Shown: positions 34,964 through 44,338, numbered from the stretch's first letter. The stretch: DNA of 52,072 nt from Loigolactobacillus binensis (GCF_005405165.1 NZ_BJDN01000021.1:1-52072), one strand, 5' to 3'. Program-made: numbers and translations. Notes: generated from the sequence alone by a model not told the origin.

Positions 34964-35431
34964 ATGCAACCTTATTTCAATCAAATGACGCAAAATGGCT
35001 ATGATCAGATCACTGCGGAAATTGCCCAGTTAATGGCGGCCAAGCCAGAACGAATCAAAATTCTTCAGGCCGCCCGCGCCTTAGGTGATCTATCAGAAAA
35101 TGCAGAATACAGCTCGGCTAAACGTGATCTGCGCCATTTAGAAAGTCGCCTACGTTACTTAAACAAACAATTACAATACGCACAAATCTTAGCTCCTAAA
35201 ACGGATGGTACCGCAGATATTGGCAACACTGTGGTTGTCGAGTTTCTCGACGATCATGAACAAGTCACCTACCAATTAGTCGGTAAAGAAGAAGTGGATG
35301 TCAATGCTGGTAAAATCTCGGTGGCTTCCCCGCTGGGTCAAGCCTTGCGGGGTAAAAAAGCGCCAAGCACCGTCACGGTTTCCGCGCCGGCAACCACTTA
35401 TCAAGTTAAAATTTTGACGATTCGCGTTTAA
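34964..35431 (+). CDS. GreA/GreB-family transcription elongation factor
   Basis: A 155-residue cleavage factor that rescues stalled RNA polymerase. The N-terminal coiled-coil has AARALGDLSENAEYSSAKRD at its tip, where the two acidic residues act in RNA cleavage. The C-terminal FKBP-like domain has GKEEVDVNAGKISVASPLGQALRGKK. The sequence is divergent for GreA (e.g. FNQMTQNGYDQI at the start), so it may be a second, stress-related paralogue; the main greA would lie elsewhere. Confidence 0.85.
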   Translation: MQPYFNQMTQNGYDQITAEIAQLMAAKPERIKILQAARALGDLSENAEYSSAKRDLRHLESRLRYLNKQLQYAQILAPKTDGTADIGNTVVVEFLDDHEQVTYQLVGKEEVDVNAGKISVASPLGQALRGKKAPSTVTVSAPATTYQVKILTIRV

Positions 35432-35452
35432 TTTAACTAAACTTGACTTCTA

Positions 35453-35484
35453 TCAATTCATCCACCGCACAAAGCGTTTATGCT
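35453..35484 (+). promoter_or_regulatory. Promoter element of the metal ATPase gene
   Basis: TTGACTTCTATCAA at 35453-35466 is a near-palindrome also found before the HMA gene (37517-37530). TATGCT at 35479-35484 is the likely -10, followed by AAAGCCATCAAGT, also shared. The two promoter regions look homologous, implying one regulator. Confidence 0.5.
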
Positions 35485-35532
35485 AAAGCCATCAAGTTGA
35501 GTTACGAACCATTAAAAAAGGAGTGCGGAAAA

Positions 35533-37431
35533 ATGAAATTTCAAAACTGGATCCAAAATCACATCAATCAAATCACGTTACTGACCGCCGTCTTGATTGT
35601 TTTAGGCTATGCTGGTAAATTTGCTGGCAGCTCGCTTACCTACAACATCGTATTAGCGGTGGCTTCGATCATCGCTGCTGTCCCGATCATGCTCCACGCT
35701 TACCAGGCCTTGCGGGTCAAGGTCATCAGTATTGAGTTGTTAGTCAGCATCGCCGTGATCGGCGCCTTCATCATCGGCGAATACAACGAATCCGCCATCG
35801 TCACCTTCCTATTCTTGTTCGGTAGTTATTTGGAAGCACGGACCTTATCTAAAACCCGTGAATCGATCAAATCATTGACGGAAATGGCGCCGACCACCGC
35901 CACTTTGGTCCACGATGATGGCACCACTGAAGAAGTTGACGTGGATGACGTCGAAGAAGACGATATCGTCTTAGTCAAAACTGGGGCCTCGATCCCTGTC
36001 GATGGCGTGATCGTTGACGGCCACGGCTACACCGACGAATCCGCCGTCACTGGTGAATCACGGGAGATCACTAAACAAGTTGATGATGATGTTTTCTCTG
36101 GCACCATGCTCAGCGATGGTTATTTAAAAGTCCGCGCCACTAAAGTCGGCGACGACACCACCTTCGCTAAGATTATCGAATTAGTTGAAGATGCCCAAGA
36201 CACCAAGTCCCACGCTGAAAAATTTATTGATCGTTTCGCCCAATATTACACGCCGGCTGTTTTGGTCATCGCGCTACTGGTCTTCATTTTCTCCCGTGAC
36301 TTCAAGCTGGCGATCACCGTCTTAGTTCTAGGTTGCCCTGGAGCCCTGGTTATCGGTGCCCCAGTTTCTAACGTGGCCGGCATCGGTAACGGCGCCAAAC
36401 GCGGTATCTTGATCAAAGGTGGCGACGCAATGGACACTTTCGCCAAGGTCGATACCTTCGTCTTCGATAAAACGGGCACATTGACTAAAGGCAATACCTC
36501 CGTCGCGAAAGTCAATAACTACGACTTACCACTGGAACAAGCTTTTGCTTTAACTGCTAAGATCGAAAGTCTATCTGACCATCCCTTAGGCCGCGCCGTA
36601 GTCAATTACGCTGAACAAAAAGACTACAACTATCAAGCTTTGAACATTGCTGACAATCAAACCATTAAAGGGCAAGGCCTGTCCGCAACTATTGACGGCC
36701 ATGCGGTTTTAGCCGGCAACCATAAATTACTCGCCGCTAATAACGTTCATTTAAGCGCCAGCCAGCAAGAAGACCTTGCTGAGTTGAAAACTACTGGCAG
36801 CTCGATCGTGTTAGTCGCCGTTGATGGTAAACTTGAATTAATGTTAGGTATCGCCGACATCATTCGCCCCGAAGTCGCTGCCGAATTACAACACTTACGG
36901 GAAAAAGGCGCCAAACATCTAGTTATGCTGACTGGTGACAACCAAGCCACTGCCGATTACGTGGCCCAACAAGTGGGGATCGATGAAGTCCACGCCGAAT
37001 TAATGCCAGAACAAAAAGTCGAATTCGTTAAACAATTCCAGCAAGCCGGCCGCACCGTGGCTTTCGTCGGTGATGGTATCAACGACAGCCCCTCCCTTGC
37101 CACCGCTAACATCGGTATCGCCATGGGTAGTGGCACTGATGTCGCCATCGAAACTTCCGACGTTGTCCTAATGCAATCCAGCTTCCACGCTTTAGTCCAT
37201 GCTTACGGCTTGGCCAAGAAGACCGTACTGAACACCAAAGAAAATATTGTGATCGCCATTGGTGTAGTTGCCTTCTTACTATTAGGATTGATCGCCGGCT
37301 TCATCTTCATGGCCAGCGGAATGTTCGTCCACGAAATCAGCATCTTGGTCGTGATCTTCAACGCAATGCGCTTGATCAATTACGGCCACGAAAAGGCTGC
37401 ACCCACTGCTAAACTAGCCACCGCAAAATAA
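35533..37431 (+). CDS. P1B-type heavy-metal ATPase with CPG motif
   Basis: A 632-residue P-type ATPase with about eight membrane segments and no metal-binding domain of its own. Present are TGES, DKTGT (phosphorylated Asp), the SDHPLG histidine of the HP motif, and GDGINDSP. The membrane metal site reads CPGA instead of the canonical CPC, CPH or SPC, and the last segment has HEISILVVIFNAMRL, faintly like P1B-4 (Co/Fe) pumps. It exports a metal, type unresolved; the linked HMA and Dps genes suggest copper or iron. I start at ATG 35533 after AAGGAG. Confidence 0.88.
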   Translation: MKFQNWIQNHINQITLLTAVLIVLGYAGKFAGSSLTYNIVLAVASIIAAVPIMLHAYQALRVKVISIELLVSIAVIGAFIIGEYNESAIVTFLFLFGSYLEARTLSKTRESIKSLTEMAPTTATLVHDDGTTEEVDVDDVEEDDIVLVKTGASIPVDGVIVDGHGYTDESAVTGESREITKQVDDDVFSGTMLSDGYLKVRATKVGDDTTFAKIIELVEDAQDTKSHAEKFIDRFAQYYTPAVLVIALLVFIFSRDFKLAITVLVLGCPGALVIGAPVSNVAGIGNGAKRGILIKGGDAMDTFAKVDTFVFDKTGTLTKGNTSVAKVNNYDLPLEQAFALTAKIESLSDHPLGRAVVNYAEQKDYNYQALNIADNQTIKGQGLSATIDGHAVLAGNHKLLAANNVHLSASQQEDLAELKTTGSSIVLVAVDGKLELMLGIADIIRPEVAAELQHLREKGAKHLVMLTGDNQATADYVAQQVGIDEVHAELMPEQKVEFVKQFQQAGRTVAFVGDGINDSPSLATANIGIAMGSGTDVAIETSDVVLMQSSFHALVHAYGLAKKTVLNTKENIVIAIGVVAFLLLGLIAGFIFMASGMFVHEISILVVIFNAMRLINYGHEKAAPTAKLATAK

Positions 37432-37444
37432 AAATCAGCGGGTA

Positions 37445-37482
37445 AGCTGCTGCTAAATCGACTTAGCGGCAGCTTTTCTTTT
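37445..37482 (+). terminator. Terminator after the metal ATPase gene
   Basis: AGCTGCTGCTAA (37445-37456) pairs with TTAGCGGCAGCT (37463-37474) with one wobble or mismatch, followed by TTTCTTTT. It separates the ATPase transcript from the HMA-Dps unit. Confidence 0.8.
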
Positions 37483-37516
37483 CTCGTTAAACTTAGGGTC
37501 AAGAATTCAGGTAAAC

Positions 37517-37558
37517 TTGACTGCTGTCAATTTCCACCTGCGCCTGGCGCGGTACACT
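37517..37558 (+). promoter_or_regulatory. Promoter element of the HMA-Dps unit
   Basis: The palindrome TTGACTGCTGTCAA (37517-37530), the -10 TACACT (37553-37558) and the following ATAACCATCAAGT match the ATPase promoter, with a 10-base (one helical turn) insertion between the palindrome and the -10. The operator type is unknown; it does not match the CopY box. Confidence 0.5.
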
Positions 37559-37599
37559 ATAACCATCAAGTAAAGTTAAACAAAGGAGTTGCAGTCAAT

Positions 37600-37827
37600 A
37601 TGACGAAAAAAGCTGTTTTACAATTAGATGCATTAACTTGTCCTTCATGTATGCAAAAAATCGAAAACGCGGTCAAGAACCACGCCGGCGTAGAAAAGGT
37701 CAAAGTTTTATTCAACGCTGGCAAAGTCAAAGCCGATTTTAACGACGAGCAGACCAGCGCCGAAGACTTAGCTGCCGTTGTAACTAAATTAGGCTACACG
37801 GTTGAAAAAATTAAGGTCAAAGCTTAA
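37600..37827 (+). CDS. HMA-domain metallochaperone (CopZ-like)
   Basis: A 75-residue ferredoxin-fold metal-binding protein with CPSC (the MxCxxC-type loop, here LTCPSC) at residues 14-17. It probably delivers a soft metal to the adjacent ATPase, which lacks its own HMA domain. AAAGGAG precedes the ATG. Copper is the classical cargo for CopZ; zinc or cobalt is possible. Confidence 0.88.
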   Translation: MTKKAVLQLDALTCPSCMQKIENAVKNHAGVEKVKVLFNAGKVKADFNDEQTSAEDLAAVVTKLGYTVEKIKVKA

Positions 37828-37869
37828 GGATCATTTACACTTAGAAAATTAAATTTGGAGGGTTACACT

Positions 37870-38424
37870 ATGAGTAAAGAAGAAATCGAAGCACGTTACC
37901 AAGCTGAAATCAAACAGGCCGACACAGATCACCACACTCCAACTGCCGGTGCCATGACGGGCCATATTTTAGCCAATCTACACGTTAACAATATTAAATT
38001 GCACCAAACTAGTTGGTTCTTAGAAGGCTTCGCCGCTGAAGCCCTACAGCCACTGTACACAGAATTGATCAGCGCCGGCCGCAAGAATTTCGACGCGCTA
38101 GCTAAAGTTTTGCTGGATGAAAATGAATTACCACCGTCAACTAGCGCCGAATACGCGAATTACGCAATGCTAGAAGAAGATGGCCGCAACAAATACCGTA
38201 GCAACGCTGAGCTAGTTGACATTACCGCGCACGATTACGCCACGCAAAACATGTTCATTGATCGCGCTATTGCTTTAGCAACTAAGGAAAACCGGCCAGC
38301 GATGGCTGCTTTCTTAACGAACTTACGTGGTCAAAACAATCAAGCCATTCGCCGCTTACAAGCCATTCTTGGCAAAACTGCGTGGGAAGGCTTAGTTGAA
38401 GAAGACGACGATGACGAAGATTAA
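37870..38424 (+). CDS. Dps-like ferritin-family protein
   Basis: A 184-residue four-helix protein of the ferritin/Dps group: ILANLHVNNIKLHQTSWFLEGF resembles the Dps ferroxidase start, and a second helix pair follows (AHDYATQNMFIDRAIALA). The chain ends in an acidic tail, VEEDDDDED. It likely stores iron and limits Fenton damage. ATG 37870 follows GGAGGG; the frame from 37855 adds five residues without a ribosome site. It shares a transcript with the HMA gene. Confidence 0.8.
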   Translation: MSKEEIEARYQAEIKQADTDHHTPTAGAMTGHILANLHVNNIKLHQTSWFLEGFAAEALQPLYTELISAGRKNFDALAKVLLDENELPPSTSAEYANYAMLEEDGRNKYRSNAELVDITAHDYATQNMFIDRAIALATKENRPAMAAFLTNLRGQNNQAIRRLQAILGKTAWEGLVEEDDDDED

Positions 38425-38483
38425 TCGCCACCACTCACATTATCTTGCAACTGCACATCATTAAATTGTTCGGTAGCACAAAC

Positions 38484-38565
38484 AAGGCGCAGACATCAGT
38501 AATTGATGTCTGCGCCTTTGTTGTATTGCTGAACAAGATAGTCAAAACGTGTGCTATAAGGTAAC
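38484..38565 (+). terminator. Terminator with linked repeat, copy B
   Basis: A perfect hairpin AAGGCGCAGACATCA/TGATGTCTGCGCCTT (38484-38518) with a T-rich follow-on ends the Dps transcript. The tail at 38528-38565 (GAACAAGATAGTCAAAACG...) matches copy A closely (about 32 of 38 positions). Confidence 0.8.
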
Positions 38566-38587
38566 GCGCTTTTATAGTGATCGCACC

Positions 38588-39364
38588 TTAAATCAGATGG
38601 TAATGTTGCAGCCCTTTGACGATCCCGTTATCCATATTGCTAGCGGTGACCCAAGCGGCTTTAGCCTTCATTTCCGGAACCGCATTGCCCATGGCGATCG
38701 GTGTTTTGACAACATCAAACATTGGTAGATCGTTGTAGAAATCGCCAAAGCCGTAAGTTGGTACGTTTTCCAGATCGGTGTGGTTTAATAAATATTCGAT
38801 ACCAGAGCGCTTAGAAACGCCGGCCTTGACCACATCAAGGCCCCGCCGATTATTCCGATAAAAGCTGAAGGTGCCAGCAAATTTCTGCCGATAAACATCA
38901 TCCTGCTTATCGGTATCCGGACTAAATACAAAAAGCATGTTCACCTTAGTCGTCAAGTAGGCATCTGGTGCCACTGTGATCCGTTCCTGCAACTCATGAT
39001 AATTAGCCCGCACCAATTTATTTTCGTGACTGACCACAAAACCATTGGGATTATAGTAAGAAACCGCCAGCTCCGTTTGTTGTGCGTACTCAGTGATTGC
39101 CGTAATATCAGCCGTTTTCAGATATTCAGTTTTCAGCGGCCGCCCGGCGACTTGAATGTAGCTGCCGTCCGCACAAACACAAGAATCGATGCCGGCTTGG
39201 GTCAAAGTGCCAGTAATTTCAAATAAACTACGGCCGGTGGCGATCACTGGCAAAATATTATTGGCCTTTAACTGGGCGATCGCCTTGATACTGGCCGGTG
39301 TGACTTGTTTGTCATTATCAAATAAAGTTCCATCTAAATCGAAAAAAACGACAGCTTTATACAT
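38588..39364 (-). CDS. Cof-type HAD-superfamily phosphatase
   Basis: A 258-residue haloacid dehalogenase-type sugar phosphatase. Motif I FFDLDGTLFDN holds the nucleophile Asp near residue 8, motif II is ATGRS, and the late GFGDFYNDLPMF is motif IV with Asp ligands for magnesium. ATG 39364 follows AAGGAAGGA; the longer frame from 39409 is not supported by a ribosome site. The natural substrate is unknown. Confidence 0.9.
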   Translation of the reverse strand: MYKAVVFFDLDGTLFDNDKQVTPASIKAIAQLKANNILPVIATGRSLFEITGTLTQAGIDSCVCADGSYIQVAGRPLKTEYLKTADITAITEYAQQTELAVSYYNPNGFVVSHENKLVRANYHELQERITVAPDAYLTTKVNMLFVFSPDTDKQDDVYRQKFAGTFSFYRNNRRGLDVVKAGVSKRSGIEYLLNHTDLENVPTYGFGDFYNDLPMFDVVKTPIAMGNAVPEMKAKAAWVTASNMDNGIVKGLQHYHLI

Positions 39365-39550
39365 GCAGAAGTCCTTCCTTTGTTTGAAATGAAAATTAAC
39401 GTAGCGCAACTTTTAAGTGCTTGTCTGTCGGAGCAAAACGCGGCACCTTTTTTAAACACAGGTACGCTAAATTAGTCTAAAATACCAAATTAATATAACC
39501 AGACGTTATATTTAGCTATTCTTATTATACTACATATCTTATTAAATGCA

Positions 39551-40087
39551 TTAATTCTGCAGTAGTGCCGCCAGCTTCAACGTTGTATTACGATTGCGGA
39601 TCGTCACCGCCGGGTAGAGCGCCAACGGTGATAGCTTGGCGTATAAACTACGCGAATAATGTTGCTGCGCCGGCGCGGTCCAAAACAACGCGTGCTGGCC
39701 GTAATAGATCTGCTCGTAAGTCGTCACCTGCTGCCGTAACGGTATTAACAGCGACTCTGTAAAGGTGGGTAAAAAGAACAGCGCGTTATGCCGGAGCTCG
39801 CCGGCTTGACCCCACCAAGTTGGTACTTGCGCTACTTCAGTCAAGTAAGCCGCCTTTTCAATGACCACCGCTGCAATCGGAAAAGGGTATTGCGCCGCTA
39901 AAAGTGCGGTTACCGTGTTTTGCATTTCAATTAAGCTTTGGTCGCTATCAACCAGTAAGTTGCCGCTATTAATGTACGAGCGTACCTGTTTGCATCCCAG
40001 CGTCGTTAACTGTTGGCGCAGTTCGGCCATCACGACGCGGTGTTTGCCGCCAACATTGACGCCGCGCAACAAAATCAAATAGCGCAT
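39551..40087 (-). CDS. DUF1697 protein
   Basis: A 178-residue protein with the DUF1697 opening LLRGVNVGGKHRVVMAELR and the segment VRSYINSGNLLVDS. The family is conserved but functionally unassigned. AAAGGTGG precedes ATG 40087. It is 26 bases downstream of the LysE-type gene, so the two may be co-transcribed. Confidence 0.85.
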   Translation of the reverse strand: MRYLILLRGVNVGGKHRVVMAELRQQLTTLGCKQVRSYINSGNLLVDSDQSLIEMQNTVTALLAAQYPFPIAAVVIEKAAYLTEVAQVPTWWGQAGELRHNALFFLPTFTESLLIPLRQQVTTYEQIYYGQHALFWTAPAQQHYSRSLYAKLSPLALYPAVTIRNRNTTLKLAALLQN

Positions 40088-40113
40088 TGGCCCACCACCT
40101 TTTTTTATCTATT

Positions 40114-40728
40114 CTACCAAATCAGCTGCACAAATTCGCTGACTAATTTCCAAGCGTATAAAATGATCACGCCGCCACAAATCCGGTTCAGTAACAATAA
40201 AAATTTAGTGGTAAAACGATCACGCAACCAAGAGATCAGCAGGGTCAGGCCGGAAAACCAAATCGCCGAAGCCGTCATCACGCCGCCAATAAAAAAGTCA
40301 GCGGCTAGCGGGGCCAACGATGCCCGAAAGGCCCCTAACAGCAACGTGCCATCCAGTAATGCTTGGGGATTTAACCACGCGATGGCAAAAGCCGCCATAA
40401 TCGCACGCCAATAACTAAAGGGTTGCGTACTACTTTTTTTCAGCTCCGGGGCCTGTGCGCGCAGTAAGCTGACGCCGATGTACAACACGATCAAGCTACC
40501 AACGCCCAGCACCACCAATTTTAACCAGGGCAACCAAGTCAACAACCGACCAACACCATAAAATGTCGCCAGCGCCAAACTGATATCGAAAAAGGTCACG
40601 ATCACCGCAACTTTTAGTGCCCGGCGCCGCGGTTGGGCCAGTGCCGTATTGATCACAAATAAATTTTGCAACCCGATCGGTGCAATATAAGCAATGCCAA
40701 ATAATAAACCTTGTAAATAATGAATCAT
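40114..40728 (-). CDS. LysE/ArgO-family amino-acid exporter
   Basis: A 204-residue membrane protein with about six segments. The conserved IAYIAPIGLQNLFVINTAL lies at the N-terminus and WLNPQALLDGTLLLGAF in the middle, both typical of LysE. It exports basic amino acids in known members. ATG 40728 has AAAGG upstream. It is divergent from the MocR-type regulator, which may have controlled it before that gene was broken. Confidence 0.85.
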   Translation of the reverse strand: MIHYLQGLLFGIAYIAPIGLQNLFVINTALAQPRRRALKVAVIVTFFDISLALATFYGVGRLLTWLPWLKLVVLGVGSLIVLYIGVSLLRAQAPELKKSSTQPFSYWRAIMAAFAIAWLNPQALLDGTLLLGAFRASLAPLAADFFIGGVMTASAIWFSGLTLLISWLRDRFTTKFLLLLNRICGGVIILYAWKLVSEFVQLIW

Positions 40729-40846
40729 ACCAACCAACCTTTACGAAAACGGGGCTAAAAAGATGATTAGCTTGCAGCGTTTTTAGCTCCGTTTACATTA
40801 AATTTATTGAAAAGCACACCTTAGCTGCAGGCTGATTAAGCTTTTC

Positions 40847-40965
40847 TTTTCACTGTTAGTTGCCTATTATAGAGATGAAGCAACTGCTTGTCGCCAACCA
40901 AATCCGCAAAACTCACCCAACCATTATTGGGAACAGTCATCAAATAAGGACCAAACAGTGAAAGG
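40847..40965. promoter_or_regulatory. Inverted repeat flanking the MocR promoter region
   Basis: CTTTTCACTGTT at 40847-40858 and AACAGTGAAAGG at 40954-40965 are complementary in 11 of 12 positions. The second arm contains the ribosome site of the MocR gene. It may be a looped operator or may sequester the site. A possible -10 (TATTAT) lies near 40865. Confidence 0.4.
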
Positions 40966-40974
40966 AGTCTTCGC

Positions 40975-42384
40975 ATGCAAATCAATTGGCGCCCCGATCC
41001 CAACGCAACCGTTCCCCTTTACCAACAGATCAGTACCTACTGCCGCCAACAAATCCAACAAGGAAATTGGTTGCTAGGGGAAAAATTACCGGCACAACGC
41101 CAGCTGGCCCAACAATTTGGCGTTAACCGTAGCACCATCGTCACTGCATTAAATGATCTGCAGGCCGCCGGTGTACTGACCAGTGCTTACGGCAACGGCA
41201 CCCGCGTCGCCAGCAATACTTGGTCGCTGACGCTGGACTGGCATCACTATCTGAACGGTCAATTCAACGCCAACTTACCGACGATCCAAACGATCAACCG
41301 GCTGGAAAACGCCGATTATTTACGCTTAAGTACCGGTGAATTAGCGCCTGAACTTTTCCCGCAACGCTTGATCCAAACCAAATTAAAAACGATCACGCCG
41401 CAGATCACGCAAATGAATTATTTGGAACCATTAGGCGCGCTGAATTTACGCCAAGCATTGGTCAAACGACTGCACCGCTGGCAGATCAACGTCCAACCAG
41501 AAAATATTTTGATCACTTCCGGCTCGTTACAGGCATTAGAATTGATCTCAGTCGCTTTATTGCGGCCTGGTGCCACCGTTTACACTGAAGCTGCCACCTA
41601 CCTTAAATCGCTGCAAGTCTTCCAGTCGGCCGCCGCCACTATAAAAGGCATACCTCAGGACGCCAGCGGCCTCTGCTATTGGCAAATTCCGCCGGCTACA
41701 CAGCAACAATTGTTGTACACGATCCCCAGTTTCCAAAATCCCACTGGCAGCGTCATGACCTTGGCGCGGCGCCAAGCGCTACTGCAATTTGCCCAACAGC
41801 AGCAATTACCGCTTATCGAGGACACCGCCTATCAAGAGCTATGGCTGGAAACCCCGCCGCCACTACCGCTAAAAGCGCTGGATCACACCGGTAATGTGCT
41901 ATATCTTGGCACGATCTCGAAAACCTTAGCGCCTGGCCTGCGTTTAGGTTGGCTAGTCGGCCCCACGGCAGTGATCCGGCGCCTAAGCGACGTGAAAATG
42001 CAAACCGATTAAGGCGCTAGTTCGCTGGCACAACAATTATTGGCGGCGCTATTGGCAGATACTGCGTATGATGATTACCTAACTGAACTCCGCCAGCAGT
42101 TACGTCAACGCCGCGACGCTGCGCTAGCCAGTTTACAACAGTACCTTAGCACCGCTGCCACTTGGCAAACGCCTAGCGGTGGCTTTTACATTTGGCTGCA
42201 CCTGGCCCCGCAGATCAACATTGAGCGCTTGTTTCAAGCGGCGTTGCGTCACCATATTCTGTTTAATCCAGGCAGTGTTTATGGTGCGGAACACGCGATC
42301 CGTTTGTCCTACGCCTATGTTAGCCCCCAAAAATTCCAAGCCGGGATCAAGGTCTTAGCGCAACTTATCCAGCACGCGAAATGA
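40975..42384 (+). pseudogene. MocR/GntR aminotransferase-type regulator with in-frame stop
   Basis: A 469-codon PLP-dependent MocR regulator: an N-terminal GntR winged helix (PLYQQISTYCRQQIQQG, QLAQQFGVNRSTI) and a fold-type I aminotransferase domain (TIPSFQNPTGSVM; lysine in YLGTISKTLAPGLRLGW). The frame is interrupted by TAA at 42010-42012 within MQTD-stop-GASSLAQQLL. Relatives generally read TDYGASSL or similar there, so one base change (TAC or TAT to TAA) explains it. The same frame continues to 42384. Truncation removes the last quarter, so it is probably inactive unless readthrough occurs. Confidence 0.88.
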
Positions 42385-42390
42385 AACGAC

Positions 42391-42423
42391 AAAAAAGTGG
42401 CCCCATTGCTGGCGCCACTTTTT
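42391..42423 (+). terminator. Terminator after the MocR pseudogene
   Basis: AAAAAGTGGC pairs with GCCACTTTTT around a 10-base loop, with a T tract. It ends the plus-strand transcript. Confidence 0.8.
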
Positions 42424-42534
42424 AGTATCACGCTGCTCTATTAGAAAACGCTGATCATTCAACGTTAAGCGCGCTTGATTTAGCCACTTAGTTAAAACAA
42501 ATCTGCCTAGCACCAACGATCGTCACTAACCTTA

Positions 42535-43878
42535 CTAATTTTTAAACGAATGGATCGGTGCAGGAATATGTCCGCCGCGAGCAATGAAATCCGCGGCTGA
42601 GGCTGTATTAACGGGCATCACCGGTGACCGCCCCAGTAAGCCGCCAAATTCCACGTTGTCACCAACCTTAGCGCCAACGGCCGGGATGACCCGCACCGCA
42701 GTGGTTTTGTTGTTGATCATCCCGATCGCGGCCTCATCTGCGATCATCGCGGCAATGGTGGTCGCCGGCGTATCACCCGGAATCGCGATCATGTCGAGCC
42801 CCACCGAACAAACCGCCGTCATCGCTTCTAATTTTTCCAAATTCAGCGCCCCACTGCTGGCTGCGGCGATCATCCCTTCATCTTCGGACACTGGAATAAA
42901 TGCACCGGATAAGCCGCCGACTTGGTTACAGGCCATAACGCCGCCTTTTTTAACTGCATCATTGAGCATAGCTAAGGCGGCCGTGGTTCCGTGGGTGCCC
43001 ACCGTTTCTAAACCGATCTCTTCTAGAATTCGGGCAACAGAATCGCCAACTTTCGGCGTCGGCGCCAACGATAAATCAACGATCCCAAAAGGTACGGCCA
43101 ACCGTTGGGCCGCAATATGACCGACTAACTGACCGACGCGCGTGATCTTAAAGGCCGTTTTCTTGATCGTTTCGGCCACCACGTCAAACGGCTGCCCTTT
43201 AACCTTTTCCAGCGCACGCTTGACCACACCGGGACCGCTGACCCCAACGTTGATCACCACGTCCGCTTCACCAACACCGTGAAATGCACCTGCCATAAAG
43301 GGATTGTCTTCAACAGCATTGGCGAACACCACTAATTTTGCCGGCGCTAAAGGCGATAGTGCGGCGGCAGCCTTAACGGCCACCCCCATATCACGTACCG
43401 CATCCATATTGATCCCTGACTTGCTGGAACCCACATTGACCGACCCGCACACAAATTCAGTTTGGCTCAGTGCTTGGGGAAGTGAGTGAATTAAAATCTC
43501 ATCCCCCTTTTGGTACCCTTTTTGAACTAAACCCGAAAAACCGCCAATAAAATTAACGCCGACTTGTTTAGCGGCGCGATCTAAGGCTTGGGCAAAGGGT
43601 AAATAGTCCGTTGCAGCAGTTGCCGCACCAATGATACTGATCGGTGTCACCGCGATCCGTTTGTGAATGATCGGCACCCCATATTCAGCTTCAATGGCAT
43701 TGACCACTTCAACTAGGTGCGCTGCCTTAGTGGTGATCTTTTGATAAATTTTGCGGCAGGCCTGCTCAATATCTGGATCAATACAATCCAACAGTGAGAT
43801 ACCCATAGTGATCGTGCGAATATCTAAATTTTCCTCATCGATCATGCGAATCGTTTCCAGTATTTGGCTAGTTTCCAA
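42535..43878 (-). CDS. UPF0210 (DUF711) protein, PFL-like
   Basis: A 447-residue protein of the UPF0210/DUF711 family, structurally related to glycyl-radical enzymes. Typical segments: [23 protein letters not shown] at the start, [14 protein letters not shown] and [17 protein letters not shown]. The function is unknown. The start is TTG 43878, with GGAGGT 8 bases upstream. It is almost always paired with the ACT-domain gene that precedes it here, consistent with a conserved functional pair. Confidence 0.9.
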   Translation of the reverse strand: METSQILETIRMIDEENLDIRTITMGISLLDCIDPDIEQACRKIYQKITTKAAHLVEVVNAIEAEYGVPIIHKRIAVTPISIIGAATAATDYLPFAQALDRAAKQVGVNFIGGFSGLVQKGYQKGDEILIHSLPQALSQTEFVCGSVNVGSSKSGINMDAVRDMGVAVKAAAALSPLAPAKLVVFANAVEDNPFMAGAFHGVGEADVVINVGVSGPGVVKRALEKVKGQPFDVVAETIKKTAFKITRVGQLVGHIAAQRLAVPFGIVDLSLAPTPKVGDSVARILEEIGLETVGTHGTTAALAMLNDAVKKGGVMACNQVGGLSGAFIPVSEDEGMIAAASSGALNLEKLEAMTAVCSVGLDMIAIPGDTPATTIAAMIADEAAIGMINNKTTAVRVIPAVGAKVGDNVEFGGLLGRSPVMPVNTASAADFIARGGHIPAPIHSFKN

Positions 43879-43893
43879 GCTCCGGCACCTCCA

Positions 43894-44163
43894 TTAAATT
43901 TTATGCATTGTGTCAAAAATTTCTTCACGCTGAATTCGGATCTGCACGCCTAATTGCTGCCCCAATTGGTTCAGTTGGGCGCGAATTGGCTCAAAGTCCA
44001 CATCTGTAGCGGATAATTCGCACATTAGCATCATAGTAAAATTACCTTGCATAATAGTTTGGCTCATGTCGACAATGTTAAATTGTAATTGCGCCAATGT
44101 TTGGCTGACGCCCGCCACGATTCCAACTTTATCTCGTCCAACGACGGTTAAGACTGCACGCAT
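43894..44163 (-). CDS. ACT-domain protein (UPF0237)
   Basis: An 89-residue single ACT domain (MRAVLTVVGRDKVGIVAGVSQTLAQL). Such domains bind amino acids or other small ligands and may regulate the UPF0210 partner encoded 15 bases downstream. ATG 44163 has AAAGGTGGG at 6 bases; the longer frame from 44259 has no ribosome site. Confidence 0.9.
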   Translation of the reverse strand: MRAVLTVVGRDKVGIVAGVSQTLAQLQFNIVDMSQTIMQGNFTMMLMCELSATDVDFEPIRAQLNQLGQQLGVQIRIQREEIFDTMHKI

Positions 44164-44307
44164 AAATAACCCACCTTTTATATTTGATACGCTTAATTCT
44201 AATTGATTATTCATCAAATTGCCATTTTTTCTGAAAAATAAAAAATGATGCGGTGCCACTATTTAAAATAGTTGCTGTTAAATTCCAGTTAGTTTAAATG
44301 ATCGCCC

Positions 44308-44336
44308 AAACAAAAAAGCCACCGCAGTGACTTTTC
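44308..44336 (-). terminator. Terminator after menA
   Basis: On the minus strand AAAGTCAC pairs with GTGGCTTT (one G-U) around TGCG, followed by TTTT. It lies just downstream of the menA stop. Confidence 0.7.
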
Positions 44337-44338
44337 AT

